The notes: generated by a model from the letters alone, not told the origin. A DNA stretch of 64,000 nucleotides from Caprella mutica (GCA_947561585.1 CANNZV010003140.1:1-64000); one strand, 5' to 3'; shown: positions 22,935-35,369, numbered from the stretch's first letter. Numbers and translations are program-made.

Positions 22935-23735
22935 ATAGAATATATAGAACGTAATGACATTTAATAGAATATATATTGGATATAATGACATTAAATAGAA
23001 TATATATTGGATATAATGACATTAAATAGAATATATATTGGATATAATGACATTAAATAGAATATATATTGGATATAATGACATTAAATAGAATATATAT
23101 TGGATATAATGACATTAAATAGAATATATATTGGATATAATGACATTAAATAGAATATATATTGGATATAATGACATTAAATAGAATATATATTGGATAT
23201 AATGACATTAAATAGAATATATATAGAACATAATGACATTTAATAGAATATATATTGGATATAATGACATTAAATAGAATATATATATTGGATATAATGA
23301 CATTAAATAGAATATATATTGGATATAATGACATTTAATAGAATATATATTGGATATAATGACATTTAATAGAATATATATAGAACATAATGACATTTAA
23401 TAGAATATATATTGGATATAATGACATTAAATAGAATATATATTGGATATAATGACATTTAATAGAATATATAGAACGTAATGACATTTAAATAGAATAT
23501 ATATTGGATATAATGACATTTAATAGAATATATAGAACGTAATGCCATTTAATAGAATATATATTGGATATAATGACATTTAATAGAATATATATATTGG
23601 ATATAATGACATTAAATAGAATATATATTGGATATAATGACATTTAATAGAATATATAGAACGTAATGACATTTAAATAGAATATATATTCGATATAATG
23701 ACATTTAAATAGAATATATATTGGATATAAATAGA
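22935..23735. repeat. Minisatellite, about 31 bp unit
   Basis: About 26 copies of a 31-bp unit containing GACATTAAATAGAATATATA followed by TTGGATATAAT. Variant units have TAGAACATAAT or TAGAACGTAAT. Minus-strand frames through it are by-products. Confidence 0.92.
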
Positions 23736-24092
23736 ATAAATAAGATTTTAATGGGATTAGGTGAAGTTAATCAATTTGTCTCGTTAGAATTAATTATTCA
23801 TTCTATATTCCAATAATTCAGTAACTAATTTAATATCATCTATCAATCACACATGAAATGAAACAAGATAATGACCGGTTATGTTTTTTTTGACAAATAC
23901 ACTGTTTAGTAATTATGGCTTAAGGTTCAGTACTCGGAAAGTGGGGAGAGTACCGTTAAATGAGTGTGAAAGGGGAAAGAATAAATGTAGTTCTGTTTAA
24001 AGAACTAAGTCTAAAGTTCTAAACTAAGAGACAATTCAGTTCTAGGCCTATATCAAAAGAAGTACAAACATCACAATGGGTAGCTAGGTTTA
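23736..24092. other. Spacer, no gene seen
   Basis: AT-rich unique sequence. Confidence 0.5.
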
Positions 24093-24265
24093 CATGACCT
24101 TGACCTTTGACCGAATCGCTCCCAAAATTGTACCAAATAGTTTCTGGAAATTGACCAATCATCTCACCGAATTTTAGGCAATTTGGTTGAATACTTTTTG
24201 ATTTATGCGAATAACAAGATGATTAATGAATGTCGCACAAATATAACCTACCGCATTCTGCGAAT
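24093..24265 (+). repeat. Dispersed interspersed repeat, copy 2
   Basis: Matches copy 1 over TGACCTTGACCTTTGACC, GACCAATCATCTCACC and TTTATGCGAATAACAAGATG, and continues into the ACCTACCGCATTCTGCG segment, which parallels CTTCCACAATCTGCGG in copy 1. Confidence 0.7.
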
Positions 24266-25718
24266 GAAATAACAAACATAGAGATATAGAAAGAAACAAT
24301 ATCAGACGGTATAGCTACAACGGTCTTTGCGAGAGTTAGGTTTAAAGGAGACCGAATGTAATTAACTAAATTAAACTCAATGAGAAACAATGTTATTTCC
24401 TAAGATAGTGAAAAACATATAGATATTCTTACTCCGTAGTAACTTCATACCATCCCCATCCTTCTCCTTATCCCTCGCATCCAGTCATAAATCACAACTT
24501 TGGGTGGATTCAAACGTTTTCCAAGTTATAGAATAAAAGAGCCTATGCCGTGCAGGCCCAATTTTGCCTGCGATAGCTCGCTAAGCCCAGATTTATGGGT
24601 CGCATGTGACGTCACGGCATAGATACACCCTTGGCATGAATCCAGCCAAGAAAAACCAAGAGTCTGCTCACACACACATACACAACATGAACTAGAAAGA
24701 TATTTCGGCAAAATGACTTCGATAGTTTAGAGGAATACTTTACCAGATGTGTGAATTTGAAAAAAGGGATATATTTTAGCTTGTTCATGTTCTACAGTCA
24801 GAAATGACCCATTTCAAATTTTCAACCACTATTACCATTCATAATACCTATTGCAGTACCCAATACACTAATATTCCACCACTAATACCATTCATAATAC
24901 CTATTCCAGTACCCAATACACTAATACCATTCATAATATTTATTCCAGCAGCGACTGCACTAATTAATTGGCAATATTCCATGCGGTCTCTGGCATCAAC
25001 CGTGGTAGTAAAAACCGTCACCTAATTAAGGAGTCATAAATCCGTAGACTTTATTGATTTGCTAAACGATTGGAGGAAAAAGGATCATTTGACTTGGATT
25101 GCTAGCAAATTAACATTTAAACGGAATAGTTATACTGAGAGACAATAATAAATGGTGTGATTAGATAAATAGTGATATAATTGTTAACGTCGGTTTAGGA
25201 ACCAAAGGCCATATCGCTGAAGTTAAAAGGAAATGAAGTACAAGGGACTGGAAGAAGCAGTCAGAAAGAAAAGTGGCTCAAAATAAAGAACAAAATAACA
25301 ATAATTCTTCATTAATTTTTGCAGGTATCATGTATACCAAAATAATAGTTACTGATCGAAAACCTGAATCCGGTCGATAACATGGAACTCACCCCCTTCC
25401 CTCTAACACAGTCAGCAGTAGGGACAACTGCCCCCTCGTTACGCATCTTAACCATGGGGGGCTAGGCACCAGTTCCGGGGCCGGTAATTTACCGCGCTGC
25501 TACACTCCGATACGTTCACTTAAATAAGCAAGCACCGAAAAAAATATAAAAGAAGAAATGGTCACCTGGCAGAGGAAGAGTGGAAAGTAAATTAATTAAT
25601 GTAGGGTGAAGAAACAATTAACAGATGTTGATTAAATACAACATGAAAATTTTAATAGATTATTATTAAAAACGTTTTAAAACAGCTTCATTGTGGAGAT
25701 AAAAATATTTAACTCGTT
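24266..25718. other. Spacer with short irregular repeats
   Basis: At 24827-24957 ACCATTCATAATACCTATT recurs two to three times as an irregular direct repeat. Near 25325 GGTATCATGTATACC, followed by a decayed GGGTAA-family right end at about 25365-25393, suggests another MITE remnant. A GC-rich stretch at 25390-25510 was examined for a tRNA and rejected. No gene seen. Confidence 0.45.
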
Positions 25719-25770
25719 ATTTTAATTGGTATCCATGATACCTACAAGTAACATGGATACCAATTAAAAT
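25719..25770. mobile_element. MITE centre: palindrome around GGTATCCATG
   Basis: ATTTTAATTGGTATCCATG and its mirror enclose ATACCTACAAGTAA. This is the central palindrome of the GGGTAA MITE family with a decayed middle. It includes GTATCCATGATAC. Confidence 0.7.
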
Positions 25771-25819
25771 GAGGATAACCTATACATTATTTCAATGAGG
25801 AGAACTACTCAATTACAGG

Positions 25820-25917
25820 AAAGTTATGGTGGGGCCATAAAAGATTAAGAGGAGAAAGTTATGGTGGGGCCATGGAAGATTTAGAGGGGAAACTCTTAAT
25901 CTTATATGGTCCTACCA
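25820..25917. repeat. Dispersed copies of the 35-bp unit, one inverted
   Basis: Two direct copies of the unit of the 11746-11926 array (TATGGTGGGGCCATAAAAG and the next) are followed by an inverted copy, AACTCTTAATCTTATATGGT. The trio can form a hairpin. Confidence 0.65.
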
Positions 25918-27588
25918 GAGTTTTTTTTAAGTTTTATTCAATAAAATAAGCGAATATCGGTTTGGCTACATGGAAATTTCGAATTTATGATAGTAATTGC
26001 GATAATTCTTTTCCGATAATACCAATTTTTATTTACCGATATTAGTTATCATAGATAGATAAATGAATACAGTTTAATTAGATATAGAAATTATTCTTGA
26101 TTTTTTTATTGGAAAATCGATTTAATTTGTATTTTTAATTTTTAATTTCGGGTAATCAAAATATAATTTTGTACTTCTTGTAACTTTTATAGGAGCAGAT
26201 TCCTATATCATCTGCCTATAATAACAGTGTGTACAGACCTTTATTTTACACTCACTTTAAACTCATTCACATCCGGTAAAATACGTCAGCGGTACAGGTG
26301 ATTATACGTACATAAAGAAACTACACATGTGCGTGCTTGTTTCTATATATAGATAACCTATAATCAAATAAAGGAAGGATATAACACAAGCAGAACAAGA
26401 GACACTCTCCGGTTAGTACACTGGGGACACATAATCAAATTCAGGAGAGTAAAAACAAACAAAATATGAAGTTTAAATTTAAATGATGTTTGAACTATGC
26501 CAATACCGTAAAACAGTTAAAATACTGTTAGTTAATTGTATTTGCATTTAGATTGGCGAAAATGATTTCTATATCAACAAAATCATGTGCTACACTAACA
26601 CGTCCGACTCTTAGATTTTTTGATATGAAGCTGCAATGTAGTGTTTTTACGCGCTAGTTTGTTGTACTGCACACTTCATGATTGTTTTGTGACCTGACAG
26701 GGGGTTTTCAGGGGGCGGCCCGCCCCCTATATACACATTATTAAATAAAAATAGGGATATTATATTTATTATGAATCTTATAAATGAGTGATATACGTAA
26801 CTATGATAGGTACGAACATTTTTTCAGTTAGGAAAAATGGTTAAAATGAATTGGAAAGTAACTCCAATACAGAGCTGTGTACCTAGTAATGCTGGTGAAA
26901 ATTACAGTCGCTAAACGAATAAAAAACGGTAAAATCACATTCAGTTTTTAAAAAGATTATAATTGTTTTTATCAATAAAAAAAGATATAAAATAAGAAAA
27001 TAAATTATTTATTTTTCTTACATGATCGATAATGTGGAACTGTTCGATAACTCGTAATTCACCCTAAAATAACTAAAATTAACATCAGAACATGACGCGT
27101 CTCTTTTGTCCCATGATATATAGTGGGTAACGCCCGTACTGTAATTACCTCAGTGTTACCTATTCAACCTATAAAATGTCTATCAACACCCTTCACATTA
27201 TAGGCAACTGTATATAATGGAGTAACTTTATAGAACAGTAAATTAATTTAAAAACTAAAGTACGTACGTAAATTCACTAGCTAATAAAACAAAGTATGTA
27301 CGTAATTATGACTAGTAAAACATAAAGTACATAAATAATCATTTTCTCATATCAACGAAAATGTGGAGCTGTCCAATAACTCGAGACATACCCCAGGTAG
27401 TTAGTTAGTCTACTAGTAAGTACCTAACTAGTTAGATGCAACTACTAGTCCAGTTTGGTGCAACCAGTTTTTCAACTCCTTATCTCAGTGCCTAGAAATA
27501 ATGCCTTTAAATGACTTGACCTTAAATAATACCTATGAAAGACTTGACCTTAAGTAACACCTTCTGCAAAGGTCAATAATTGACTTAC
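25918..27588. other. Spacer with MITE ends and a GC hairpin
   Basis: No gene seen. Two GGGTAA-family right ends lie at 27019-27063 and 27344-27394. A GC hairpin, GGGGGCG-GCC-CGCCCCC, lies at 26711-26727 in otherwise AT-rich sequence. Confidence 0.5.
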
Positions 27589-27727
27589 CGTTGTAATCCG
27601 TTGTAGCACTACTATTGTAGACACTAATCCGTTTAACAGCCTCGTCACAACTGTTAGCCCCCACTGTAGTACTTGCTAAAAAAATTAGCACTAAAAAAAC
27701 CATTTCAAACACCAGCTTACGCATCAT
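27589..27727 (-). CDS. Candidate first coding exon of a small secreted protein (partial)
   Basis: The minus strand reads ATG-ATG from 27727 for 46 codons and ends in a textbook donor, CG|GTAAGT, with the intron starting at 27588. The peptide begins with a short basic stretch (MMRK), then a hydrophobic core (FEMVFLVLIFLASTTVG) typical of a signal peptide, then a probable mature start near ANSCDEAVKRISVYNSSA, with one Cys and an N-x-S glycosylation site. The exon ends in phase 1. I chose the internal ATG at 27727 because it directly precedes the signal peptide; an upstream ATG at 27805 gives a hydrophobic but less typical leader. No second exon was identified at lower coordinates and I do not recognise the family. 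It could also be chance. Confidence 0.4.
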
Positions 27728-29023
27728 TTTAATAAAAACTATTTGCTTGTTAATTAATATTAAAATATATATTTTGTAGCCGTAAAATGACACCAGTAAA
27801 TTCACTCACAATTTAGCACATTTTTCTCCCGCGAAAAAAAATAAAGCACGACACTGGGATAAGATTAATGCCTTTAAATATCTATAATCTACCTAGCGAG
27901 GTATATTATTACTTATATATGCATTTAATACTTCATTGAAACTAATTTAACGGCAATTTGTGTGAATTGATAGAACAGCAGCAGCTGCTAAAAGCACTTG
28001 TGCTATAATAAGCACTTATCGAATTTATCCTTAAGAGGATTTTATTAAAGATCTTTTGGTGTACATCAACAAGTTGTGGAGAGAGCGCTACCGACACACC
28101 TCACGACACGAGATCTCAAATTGCACTGACTGCCAAAATGTCCAAGAAATGCACCAGCTATTTAATATGCACTCTCGATGCACTGATAACATTCAAATGA
28201 ACAAATTCTTTAAAAAATCATCAAAGAGCCTTTTCAACATATTGAACAATCTTACATAAGGAGTAAAATGACCAAATCCTCGATTATTGATGATGCTGTA
28301 GCTTGCATCTTGGCATGCAGATGGCGCTGTAGGCTCACTACGAGCATTGATTTTTTACGATAGATATTAGGTTCTAAGTTGAAAACTGCACAGGGTTGGC
28401 GTTTGCCGCGCATTGATCAATCCATGTTGCCAAGCGTTTCACGATGTTGTGGCAGACGTACGACCTTCATTTACTATTATGACACTCGTGTGTGTCAAGT
28501 TGTCGTACGTCATGTGGAGTCAGATTAGTCCACAGGTGACATTTTCCCTCCTTTTGGCTCTCTGGAAAATTAGAGTGATTCTCTAATGGAAAAAAAAAGT
28601 GTTTGTTTGATTCTAACTGTGAAAAAGAGGATAAATTTATCAGTTTTAGCAGTTAATTTGAATGGTCAAAAAAACTTTAACTTATTTCAATTGAAATCTA
28701 AATAAAAAGGAAGTTTATGTTTAATTATTTTAGGATATTTTAGTTATAATATATTTCATTCTCCTCTCACTCTCCTCTCATCTCATTCTCCTCTCATTCA
28801 AAATATAATACATTCATAATTCATTTCGTACCATATAACAAGGCAACAAAACACAAATAAGTGAAATAACTTACTGAGGTACATTCTAAATAAAGTAACC
28901 AGACAAGAGGTTCAATGCCCTGAATTATATCAGTCTATAATTCAGTTATTAAATTCCCTACCTTAGGAGGAGTTATACAGGGTGTTAACTTACAACATGG
29001 AGGAATGAGAGTGTTTCTTAAGG
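27728..29023. other. Spacer, no gene seen
   Basis: Includes a short CTCTCCTCTCAT-type low-complexity run at about 28758-28800. The 67-codon plus-strand frame at 28056 has no recognised domain. Confidence 0.45.
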
Positions 29024-29281
29024 GCCGTACACACGTAGGGTTTTTTAAGTCTTACCACCAGACTTTTTGCTAGGCTCCTCCTACTTTTTCTACGAGAATA
29101 TAAGAAAAAAACGAAATAATAATTATTTATTTCAGTTGGTATCCATGATACCTGCAGGTATCATGGATACCAACTTAAATAAATAATAATATCGTTTTTT
29201 CTTATATTCTCGTAGTAAAAGTAGGAGGAGCCTAGCAAGAAGTCTGGTGGAAAGACTTAAAAAAACCTACGTGTGTACGGC
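29024..29281. mobile_element. MITE with GCCGTACACACG ends and the shared palindromic core
   Basis: A 258-bp near-perfect palindrome. It begins GCCGTACACACGTAGG and ends with the mirror CCTACGTGTGTACGGC. The arms include AGGCTCCTCCTACTTTT and its complement. The centre, 29136-29173, is the same perfect 38-bp palindrome found at 12161-12198, and the flanking ATAAGAAAAAACGAAATAA segments also match that MITE, although the outer ends are unrelated. Its ends resemble hAT-type MITEs; no clear target duplication was found. Confidence 0.85.
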
Positions 29282-29445
29282 TTTTTACTGTATTGGATTT
29301 GACGAGGAAGTTCAGTATTGCAACATTACTGTAGAATTTATTCTAGAGGTTCGTAGAATAACTGCTCAGTGAGATCCGAAGTTGTTCCGTTATCTTCCCC
29401 AGTTGCTGATTCTACCTCGTATCATCTTCGTACATGGCTGTGAAT

Positions 29446-30033
29446 CTCTGCAGAATAGGATACAATATCTGCAGGATAGGATACAATATCTGCAGGATAG
29501 GATACAATCTCTGCAGGATAGGATACAATCTCTGCAGGATAGGATACAATCTCTGCAGGATAGGATACAATCTCCGCAGGATAGGATACAATATCTGCAG
29601 GATAGGATACAATCTCTGCAGGATAGGATACAATATCTGCAGGATAGGATACAATCTCTGCAGAATAGGATACAATATCTGCAGGATAGGATACAATATC
29701 TGCAGGATAGGATACAATCTCTGCAGGATAGGATACAATCTCTGCAGGATAGGATACAATCTCTGTAGGATAGGATACAATCTCTGCAGGATAGGATACA
29801 ATCTCCGCAGGATAGGATACAATATTTGCAGGATAGGATACAATCTCTGCAGGATAGGATACAATATCTGCAGGATAGGATACAATCTCTGCAGAATAGG
29901 ATACAATATCTGCAGGATAGGATACAATATCTGCAGGATAGGATACAATCTCTGCAGGATAGGATACAATCTCTGCAGGATAGGATGCAATCTCTGCAGG
30001 ATAGGATACAATCTCTGCAGGATAGGATACAAT
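29446..30033. repeat. Minisatellite, 21 bp unit, with higher-order structure
   Basis: About 28 copies of a 21-bp unit, CTGCAGGATAGGATACAATC plus T, with ATATC/CTCTC variants. The rarer CAGAATAGG version recurs at 29451, 29661 and 29892, spaced by 10 and 11 units, showing higher-order duplication. Open frames of 92-216 codons cross it on both strands and are by-products. Confidence 0.93.
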
Positions 30034-30115
30034 CTCTCACCTATGAAGTAGCACGATTAGGTCACTCATCCAAGGTCCTATCCCTTCCGTTAGAATGGAT
30101 GTAGATCTTCATCGA

Positions 30116-30210
30116 CTAAAGGCTGGTTTACACGCTACGTTTTTTACACCGTTTTGCCTTCGCAGTTCAAGACGTTGCAGGTAAAACGTTGCGTGTAAAC
30201 CATCCTTTAG
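30116..30210. mobile_element. Small 95-bp hairpin MITE
   Basis: Begins CTAAAGGCTGGTTTACACGC and ends with the mirror GCGTGTAAACCATCCTTTAG, with ACGTTTT/AAAACGT continuing the arms. Such GGTTTACAC-type ends are common in small hAT-like MITEs. No unambiguous target duplication. Confidence 0.65.
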
Positions 30211-30659
30211 TCTTGCGATGGCTGCCTACCGAATCCGAGGTTAACACTATTTTGACCCTGGGGGCACGTAAACTTGATTTACTAACTGATCTACCTAAAA
30301 CTGACTTGCTAAATACAGAATTAACGGAGTCCCTTCATTGATACAACACTAAGTTATATACTCTTTCATTCTATAGATCCACCTGTAAGATACCTAATTT
30401 CTCTCCTTGAACCACCTGTGGGCTATCCTTGTCCTTAACAAAGTTGGAACTAATTCTAAAATAACCAACCAATATGTTTCTAACTTTCAGATTCTTCTAC
30501 GTTAAAGCAGTAATGAAACATTAGATGACTGTTAAGAAATGATTACTAAGATGTCTACACAGAGAGAAAAGTACAACCCATGTGGTCATATCTAATGGGT
30601 CACCAATTTATGCTTTGGATCAATTTATTACGTGATTTAGTTGGACTTTATTCATGTTT
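30211..30659. other. Spacer, no gene seen
   Basis: Unique sequence without recognised features. Confidence 0.5.
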
Positions 30660-30890
30660 TCGCGTGTGTTAAAACAACTATGACATGGTGTGTCATCAAA
30701 CATTAGTTAATTCAATTCATTTTATGGATTGAATTAACTTACTGTGAGAGTTAAAAGTTACTTTTTGAGAATTTTAGAGTATGTTAAAACAACTATGACA
30801 GAGTGTATTGTAGTAACTCACAAAGACTGTTAATCCAATGTATCTTGTGAATAAATTAACTTACTATGAGAGTTCACGCTACTTTTTTTA
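30660..30890. repeat. Diverged direct repeat, about 115 bp, two copies
   Basis: TGTTAAAACAACTATGACA at about 30668 and 30783, each followed by an AATTAACTTACT(G/A)TGAGAGTT segment about 75 bp later. By eye about 75% identical. Confidence 0.7.
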
Positions 30891-31394
30891 AGTTTAGGTG
30901 TGAGTTCAAAACGACCTGTTTTGTTTTAACCCACGTCAATTTAACTACTTTTAAGTAGTACCTGTATGGCTGCAACTCACCACGTAGGTAGGGGAAAAAA
31001 TAACCAATTCATACAAGTCGAAACAAATCAAATTTGCTTCAACTAATCCTTTCTCTGTGTGTACAGTTCTAACGATATAGGCCTAGTAAGAAAACCATGG
31101 TATACAATACCGACACATCCTGTCTCAACTATTCCACAGAATGATTTACAAACCCTGTCTAAGCAATAAATATTTACAACTGTCGAACAATTTCAGTTTT
31201 TGACAGCAAAATATAATATATCAAATAGCACCGTTCCACATTTCAGAGTTACACAAAGATATTGAAAGTAATTCAAATAATAATTCGATCTGGTGATTAT
31301 TATTTACAATTATACACACACACACCCCCCTGTCCTTCTGTCTCATCGATTCAAGGTGCATTTCTTACCATCTCACCTGTCAATTACTGACCTA
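30891..31394. other. Spacer, no gene seen
   Basis: A short CA run lies near 31314-31325. Nothing else recognised. Confidence 0.5.
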
Positions 31395-31645
31395 ATAATA
31401 CAGAGGTACTGTCTGCTGATGAAGTACACTACTCTCAAGTACCATCTTCTGATAAAGTACACTGTACTCATATGTACTATCTGCTAATAAAGTACACTAC
31501 TCTCAAGTACCATCTTCTGATAAAGTACACTGTACTCATATGTACTATCTGCTAATAAAGTACACTACTCTCAAGTACCATCTTATGATAAAGTACACTG
31601 TACTCATATGTACTATCTGCTAATAAAGTACACTACTCTCATGTA
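31395..31645. repeat. Minisatellite, 68 bp unit
   Basis: Three and a half copies. ACCATCTTCTGATAAAGTAC starts at 31441 and 31509, and a variant at 31577. Each unit contains two related halves (ACTACTCTCAAGTACC and ACTGTACTCATATGTACT). Confidence 0.88.
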
Positions 31646-31801
31646 CCACCAACATAAAACTAGCAATACAAATAATATTACATTAACAAGCAATGTTCGT
31701 TTCTTTTGTTCGGACTATTTTTTGTAAGTAATAAATTATACCTATTATGTGTGTCTGCTTCTATCATGCTATCTGTGCAGGTACCCTGGATACGATGTAT
31801 T

Positions 31802-31814
31802 GTATCAGTGATAC
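31802..31814. repeat. Isolated GTATC-AGT-GATAC site
   Basis: GTATCAGTGATAC outside any array, preceded 15 bp upstream by a diverged partner (GTACCCTGGATAC). Confidence 0.6.
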
Positions 31815-31879
31815 CAAATTATCAACAGTGACTTTATATCTTGGTAATATGCAATGGTGAATTATTAATAAATCGTTAA

Positions 31880-32375
31880 AAGGATCCCCTCCAATCATTT
31901 TTTTATCATTTAAATCAATGAGGCTATTGTTTCTTATCATTTTGCTGCAATTTGCATAAAATTTGATAGAAAATTATTAATTTTATGTAGTTTGAAGATT
32001 TTTATAATCAAAACTCTACAAAACCCGTTTTACACCCTTTTTCTGTTTTTCAGTCCGAAGAAAAAGAATGTACACCATTTGTTTTGAATGTCAACTATAC
32101 TTTAAATATTCGTGTAAAGGTATAAAAGTGGCGAAACTTATTATAGAAACGTTTTTATACTTCAGGAAACAATCTAAATCTTAAATGAAGGTCGAACATG
32201 CATTATTTGTTTATAAAATTCAACTTAGAAATCAAAACAAATAGTGTACAATCTTTTTCTTATGCGTCAGGTTAGGGTTTCGTACAGTGATGCCCACAGA
32301 GTATTAAAAATTTTAAAAGCATGTGGAAGAATTTATGCTGAACAGAATTTTATGCAGTTCAGCATAAATTTTTAT
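31880..32375 (+). mobile_element. TTAA-type MITE, left part, broken by an array
   Basis: After TTAA at 31876-31879 the sequence aligns with the complete element at 45595-46175 over about 480 bp. Shared segments include GGCTATTGTTTCTTATCATT against GGCTAATGTTTCTTATCATT, AAAACTCTACAAAACC and AATGTACACCATTTGTTTTGA. The right end is replaced by the 22-bp array that follows. The duplicated piggyBac-type target TTAA suggests a piggyBac-mobilised element. Confidence 0.65.
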
Positions 32376-35369
32376 CTCTCTCATGTTCTCATGATGCTCC
32401 CTCTATGTTCTCATGATGCTCTCTCTATGTTCTCATAATGCTCTCTCTATGTTCTCATGATGCTCCCTCTATGTTCTCATGATGCTCCCTCTATGTTCTC
32501 ATGATGCTCCCTCTATGTTCTCATAATGCTCTCTCTATGTTCTCATGATGCTCCCTCTATGTTCTCATGATGCTCCCTCTATGTTCTCATGATGCTCCCT
32601 CTATGTTCTCATAATGCTCCCTCTATGTTCTCATGATGCTCCCTCTATGTTCTCATAATGCTCCCTCTATGTTCTCATGATGCTCCCTCTATGTTCTCAT
32701 GATGCTCCCTCTATGTTCTCATAATGCTCCCTCTATGTTCTCATGATGCTCCCTCTATGTTCTCATGATGCTCCCTCTATGTTCTCATGATGCTCCCTCT
32801 ATGTTCTCATGATGCTCTCTCTATGTTCTCATAATGCTCCCTCTATGTTCTCATGATGCTCCCTCTATGTTCTCATGATGCTCCCTCTATGTTCTCATGA
32901 TGCTCTCTCTATGTTCTCATAATGCTCTCTCTATGTTCTCATGATGCTCTCTCTATGTTCTCATGATGCTCCCTCTATGTTCTCATGATGCTCTCTCTAT
33001 GTTCTCATGATGCTCTCTCTATGTTCTCACGATGCTCCCTCTATGTTCTCACGATGCTCTCTCTATGTTCTCATGATGCTCCCTCTATGTTCTCATGATG
33101 CTCTCTCTATGTTCTCATGATGCTCTCTCTATGTTCTCATGATGCTCTCTCTATGTTCTCATGATGCTCCCTCTATGTTCTCATGATGCTCTCTCTATGT
33201 TCTCATGATGCTCTCTCTATGTTCTCATGATGCTCCCTCTATGTTCTCACGATGCTTTCTCTATGTTCTCATGATGCTCTCTCTATGTTCTCATGATGCT
33301 CCCTCTATGTTCTCATGATGCTCTCTCTATGTTCTCATGATGCTCTCTCTATGTTCTCATGATGCTCCCTCTATGTTCTCGTGATGCTCTCTCTATGTTC
33401 TCATGATGCTCCCTCTATGTTCTCATGATGCTCTCTCTATGTTCTCATGATGCTCTCTCTATGTTCTCATGATGCTCCCTCTATGTTCTCATGATGCTCC
33501 CTCTATGTTCTCATGATGCTCTCTCTATGTTCTCATGATGCTCCCTCTATGTTCTCATGATGCTCCCTCTATGTTCTCATGATGCTCTCTCTATGTTCTC
33601 ATGATGCTCCCTCTATGTTCTCATGATGCTCTCTCTATGTTCTCATGATGCTCTCTCTATGTTCTCATGATGCTCTCTCTATGTTCTCATGATGCTCCCT
33701 CTATGTTCTCATGATGCTCTCTCTATGTTCTCATAATGCTCTCTCTATGTTCTCATGATGCTCTCTCTATGTTCTCATGATGCTCCCTCTATGTTCTCAC
33801 GATGCTTTCTCTATGTTCTCATGATGCTCTCTCTATGTTCTCATGATGCTCCCTCTATGTTCTCATGATGCTCTCTCTATGTTCTCATGATGCTCTCTCT
33901 ATGTTCTCATGATGCTCCCTCTATGTTCTCATGATGCTCCCTCTATGTTCTCATGATGCTCTCTCTATGTTCTCATAATGCTCTCTCTATGTTCTCATGA
34001 TGCTCTCTCTATGTTCTCATGATGCTCCCTCTATGTTCTCATGATGCTCTCTCTATGTTCTCATGATGCTCTCTCTATGTTCTCACGATGCTCCCTCTAT
34101 GTTCTCACGATGCTCTCTCTATGTTCTCATGATGCTCCCTCTATGTTCTCATGATGCTCTCTCTATGTTCTCATGATGCTCTCTCTATGTTCTCATGATG
34201 CTCTCTCTATGTTCTCATGATGCTCCCTCTATGTTCTCATGATGCTCTCTCTATGTTCTCATGATGCTCTCTCTATGTTCTCATGATGCTCCCTCTATGT
34301 TCTCACGATGCTTTCTCTATGTTCTCATGATGCTCTCTCTATGTTCTCATGATGCTCCCTCTATGTTCTCATGATGCTCTCTCTATGTTCTCATGATGCT
34401 CCCTCTATGTTCTCACGATGCTTTCTCTATGTTCTCATGATGCTCTCTCTATGTTCTCATGATGCTCCCTCTATGTTCTCATGATGCTCTCTCTATGTTC
34501 TCATAATGCTCTCTCTATGTTCTCATGATGCTCTCTCTATGTTCTCATGATGCTCCCTCTATGTTCTCATAATGCTCTCTCTATGTTCTCATGATGCTCT
34601 CTCTATGTTCTCATAATGCTCTCTCTATGTTCTCATGATGCTTTCTCTATGTTCTCATGATGCTCTCTCTATGTTCTCATGATGCTCCCTCTATGTTCTC
34701 ATAATGCTCTCTCTATGTTCTCATGATGCTCCCTCTATGTTCTCATGATGCTCCCTCTATGTTCTCATGATGCTCTCTCTATGTTCTCATAATGCTCCCT
34801 CTATGTTCTCATGATGCTCCCTCTATGTTCTCATGATGCTCTCTCTATGTTCTCATGATGCTCCCTCTATGTTCTCACGATGCTTTCTCTATGTTCTCAT
34901 GATGCTCTCTCTATGTTCTCATGATGCTCCCTCTATGTTCTCATGATGCTCCCTCTATGTTCTCATGATGCTCTCTCTATGTTCTCATGATGCTCCCTCT
35001 ATGTTCTCATGATGCTCTCTCTATGTTCTCATGATGCTCTCTCTATGTTCTCATGATGCTCCCTCTATGTTCTCATGATGCTCCCTCTATGTTCTCATAA
35101 TGCTCCCTCTATGTTCTCATGATGCTCCCTCTATGTTCTCATGATGCTCCCTCTATGTTCTCATAATGCTCCCTCTATGTTCTCATGATGCTCCCTCTAT
35201 GTTCTCATGATGCTCCCTCTATGTTCTCATGATGCTCTCTCTATGTTCTCATGATGCTCCCTCTATGTTCTCACGATGCTTTCTCTATGTTCTCATGATG
35301 CTCCCTCTATGTTCTCATGATGCTCCCTCTATGTTCTCATGATGCTCCCTTTATGTTCTCATGATACTA
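32376..35369. repeat. Minisatellite, 22 bp unit, about 136 copies
   Basis: The longest array in the window, with unit CTATGTTCTCATGATGCTCC plus CT. Frequent variants are CTCT for CCCT, ATAATG for ATGATG and ACGATGCTTTCT, the last recurring in repeated blocks. It begins inside a TTAA-type MITE copy. In the intact MITE at 45595-46175 the words ATGAT and GTTCT have the same 16-bp spacing as in the unit, which hints that the unit came from the MITE. Confidence 0.95.

Noticed and set aside
25430..25515. Possible tRNA in a GC-rich patch
   Set aside because: I could not build a cloverleaf with an acceptor stem and a T-loop GTTC in the right place.
29382..30104. Open frames on both strands, one resembling a coiled coil (LQDRIQS repeats)
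   Set aside because: The 21-bp unit is open in several frames on both strands; there is no unique coding context.
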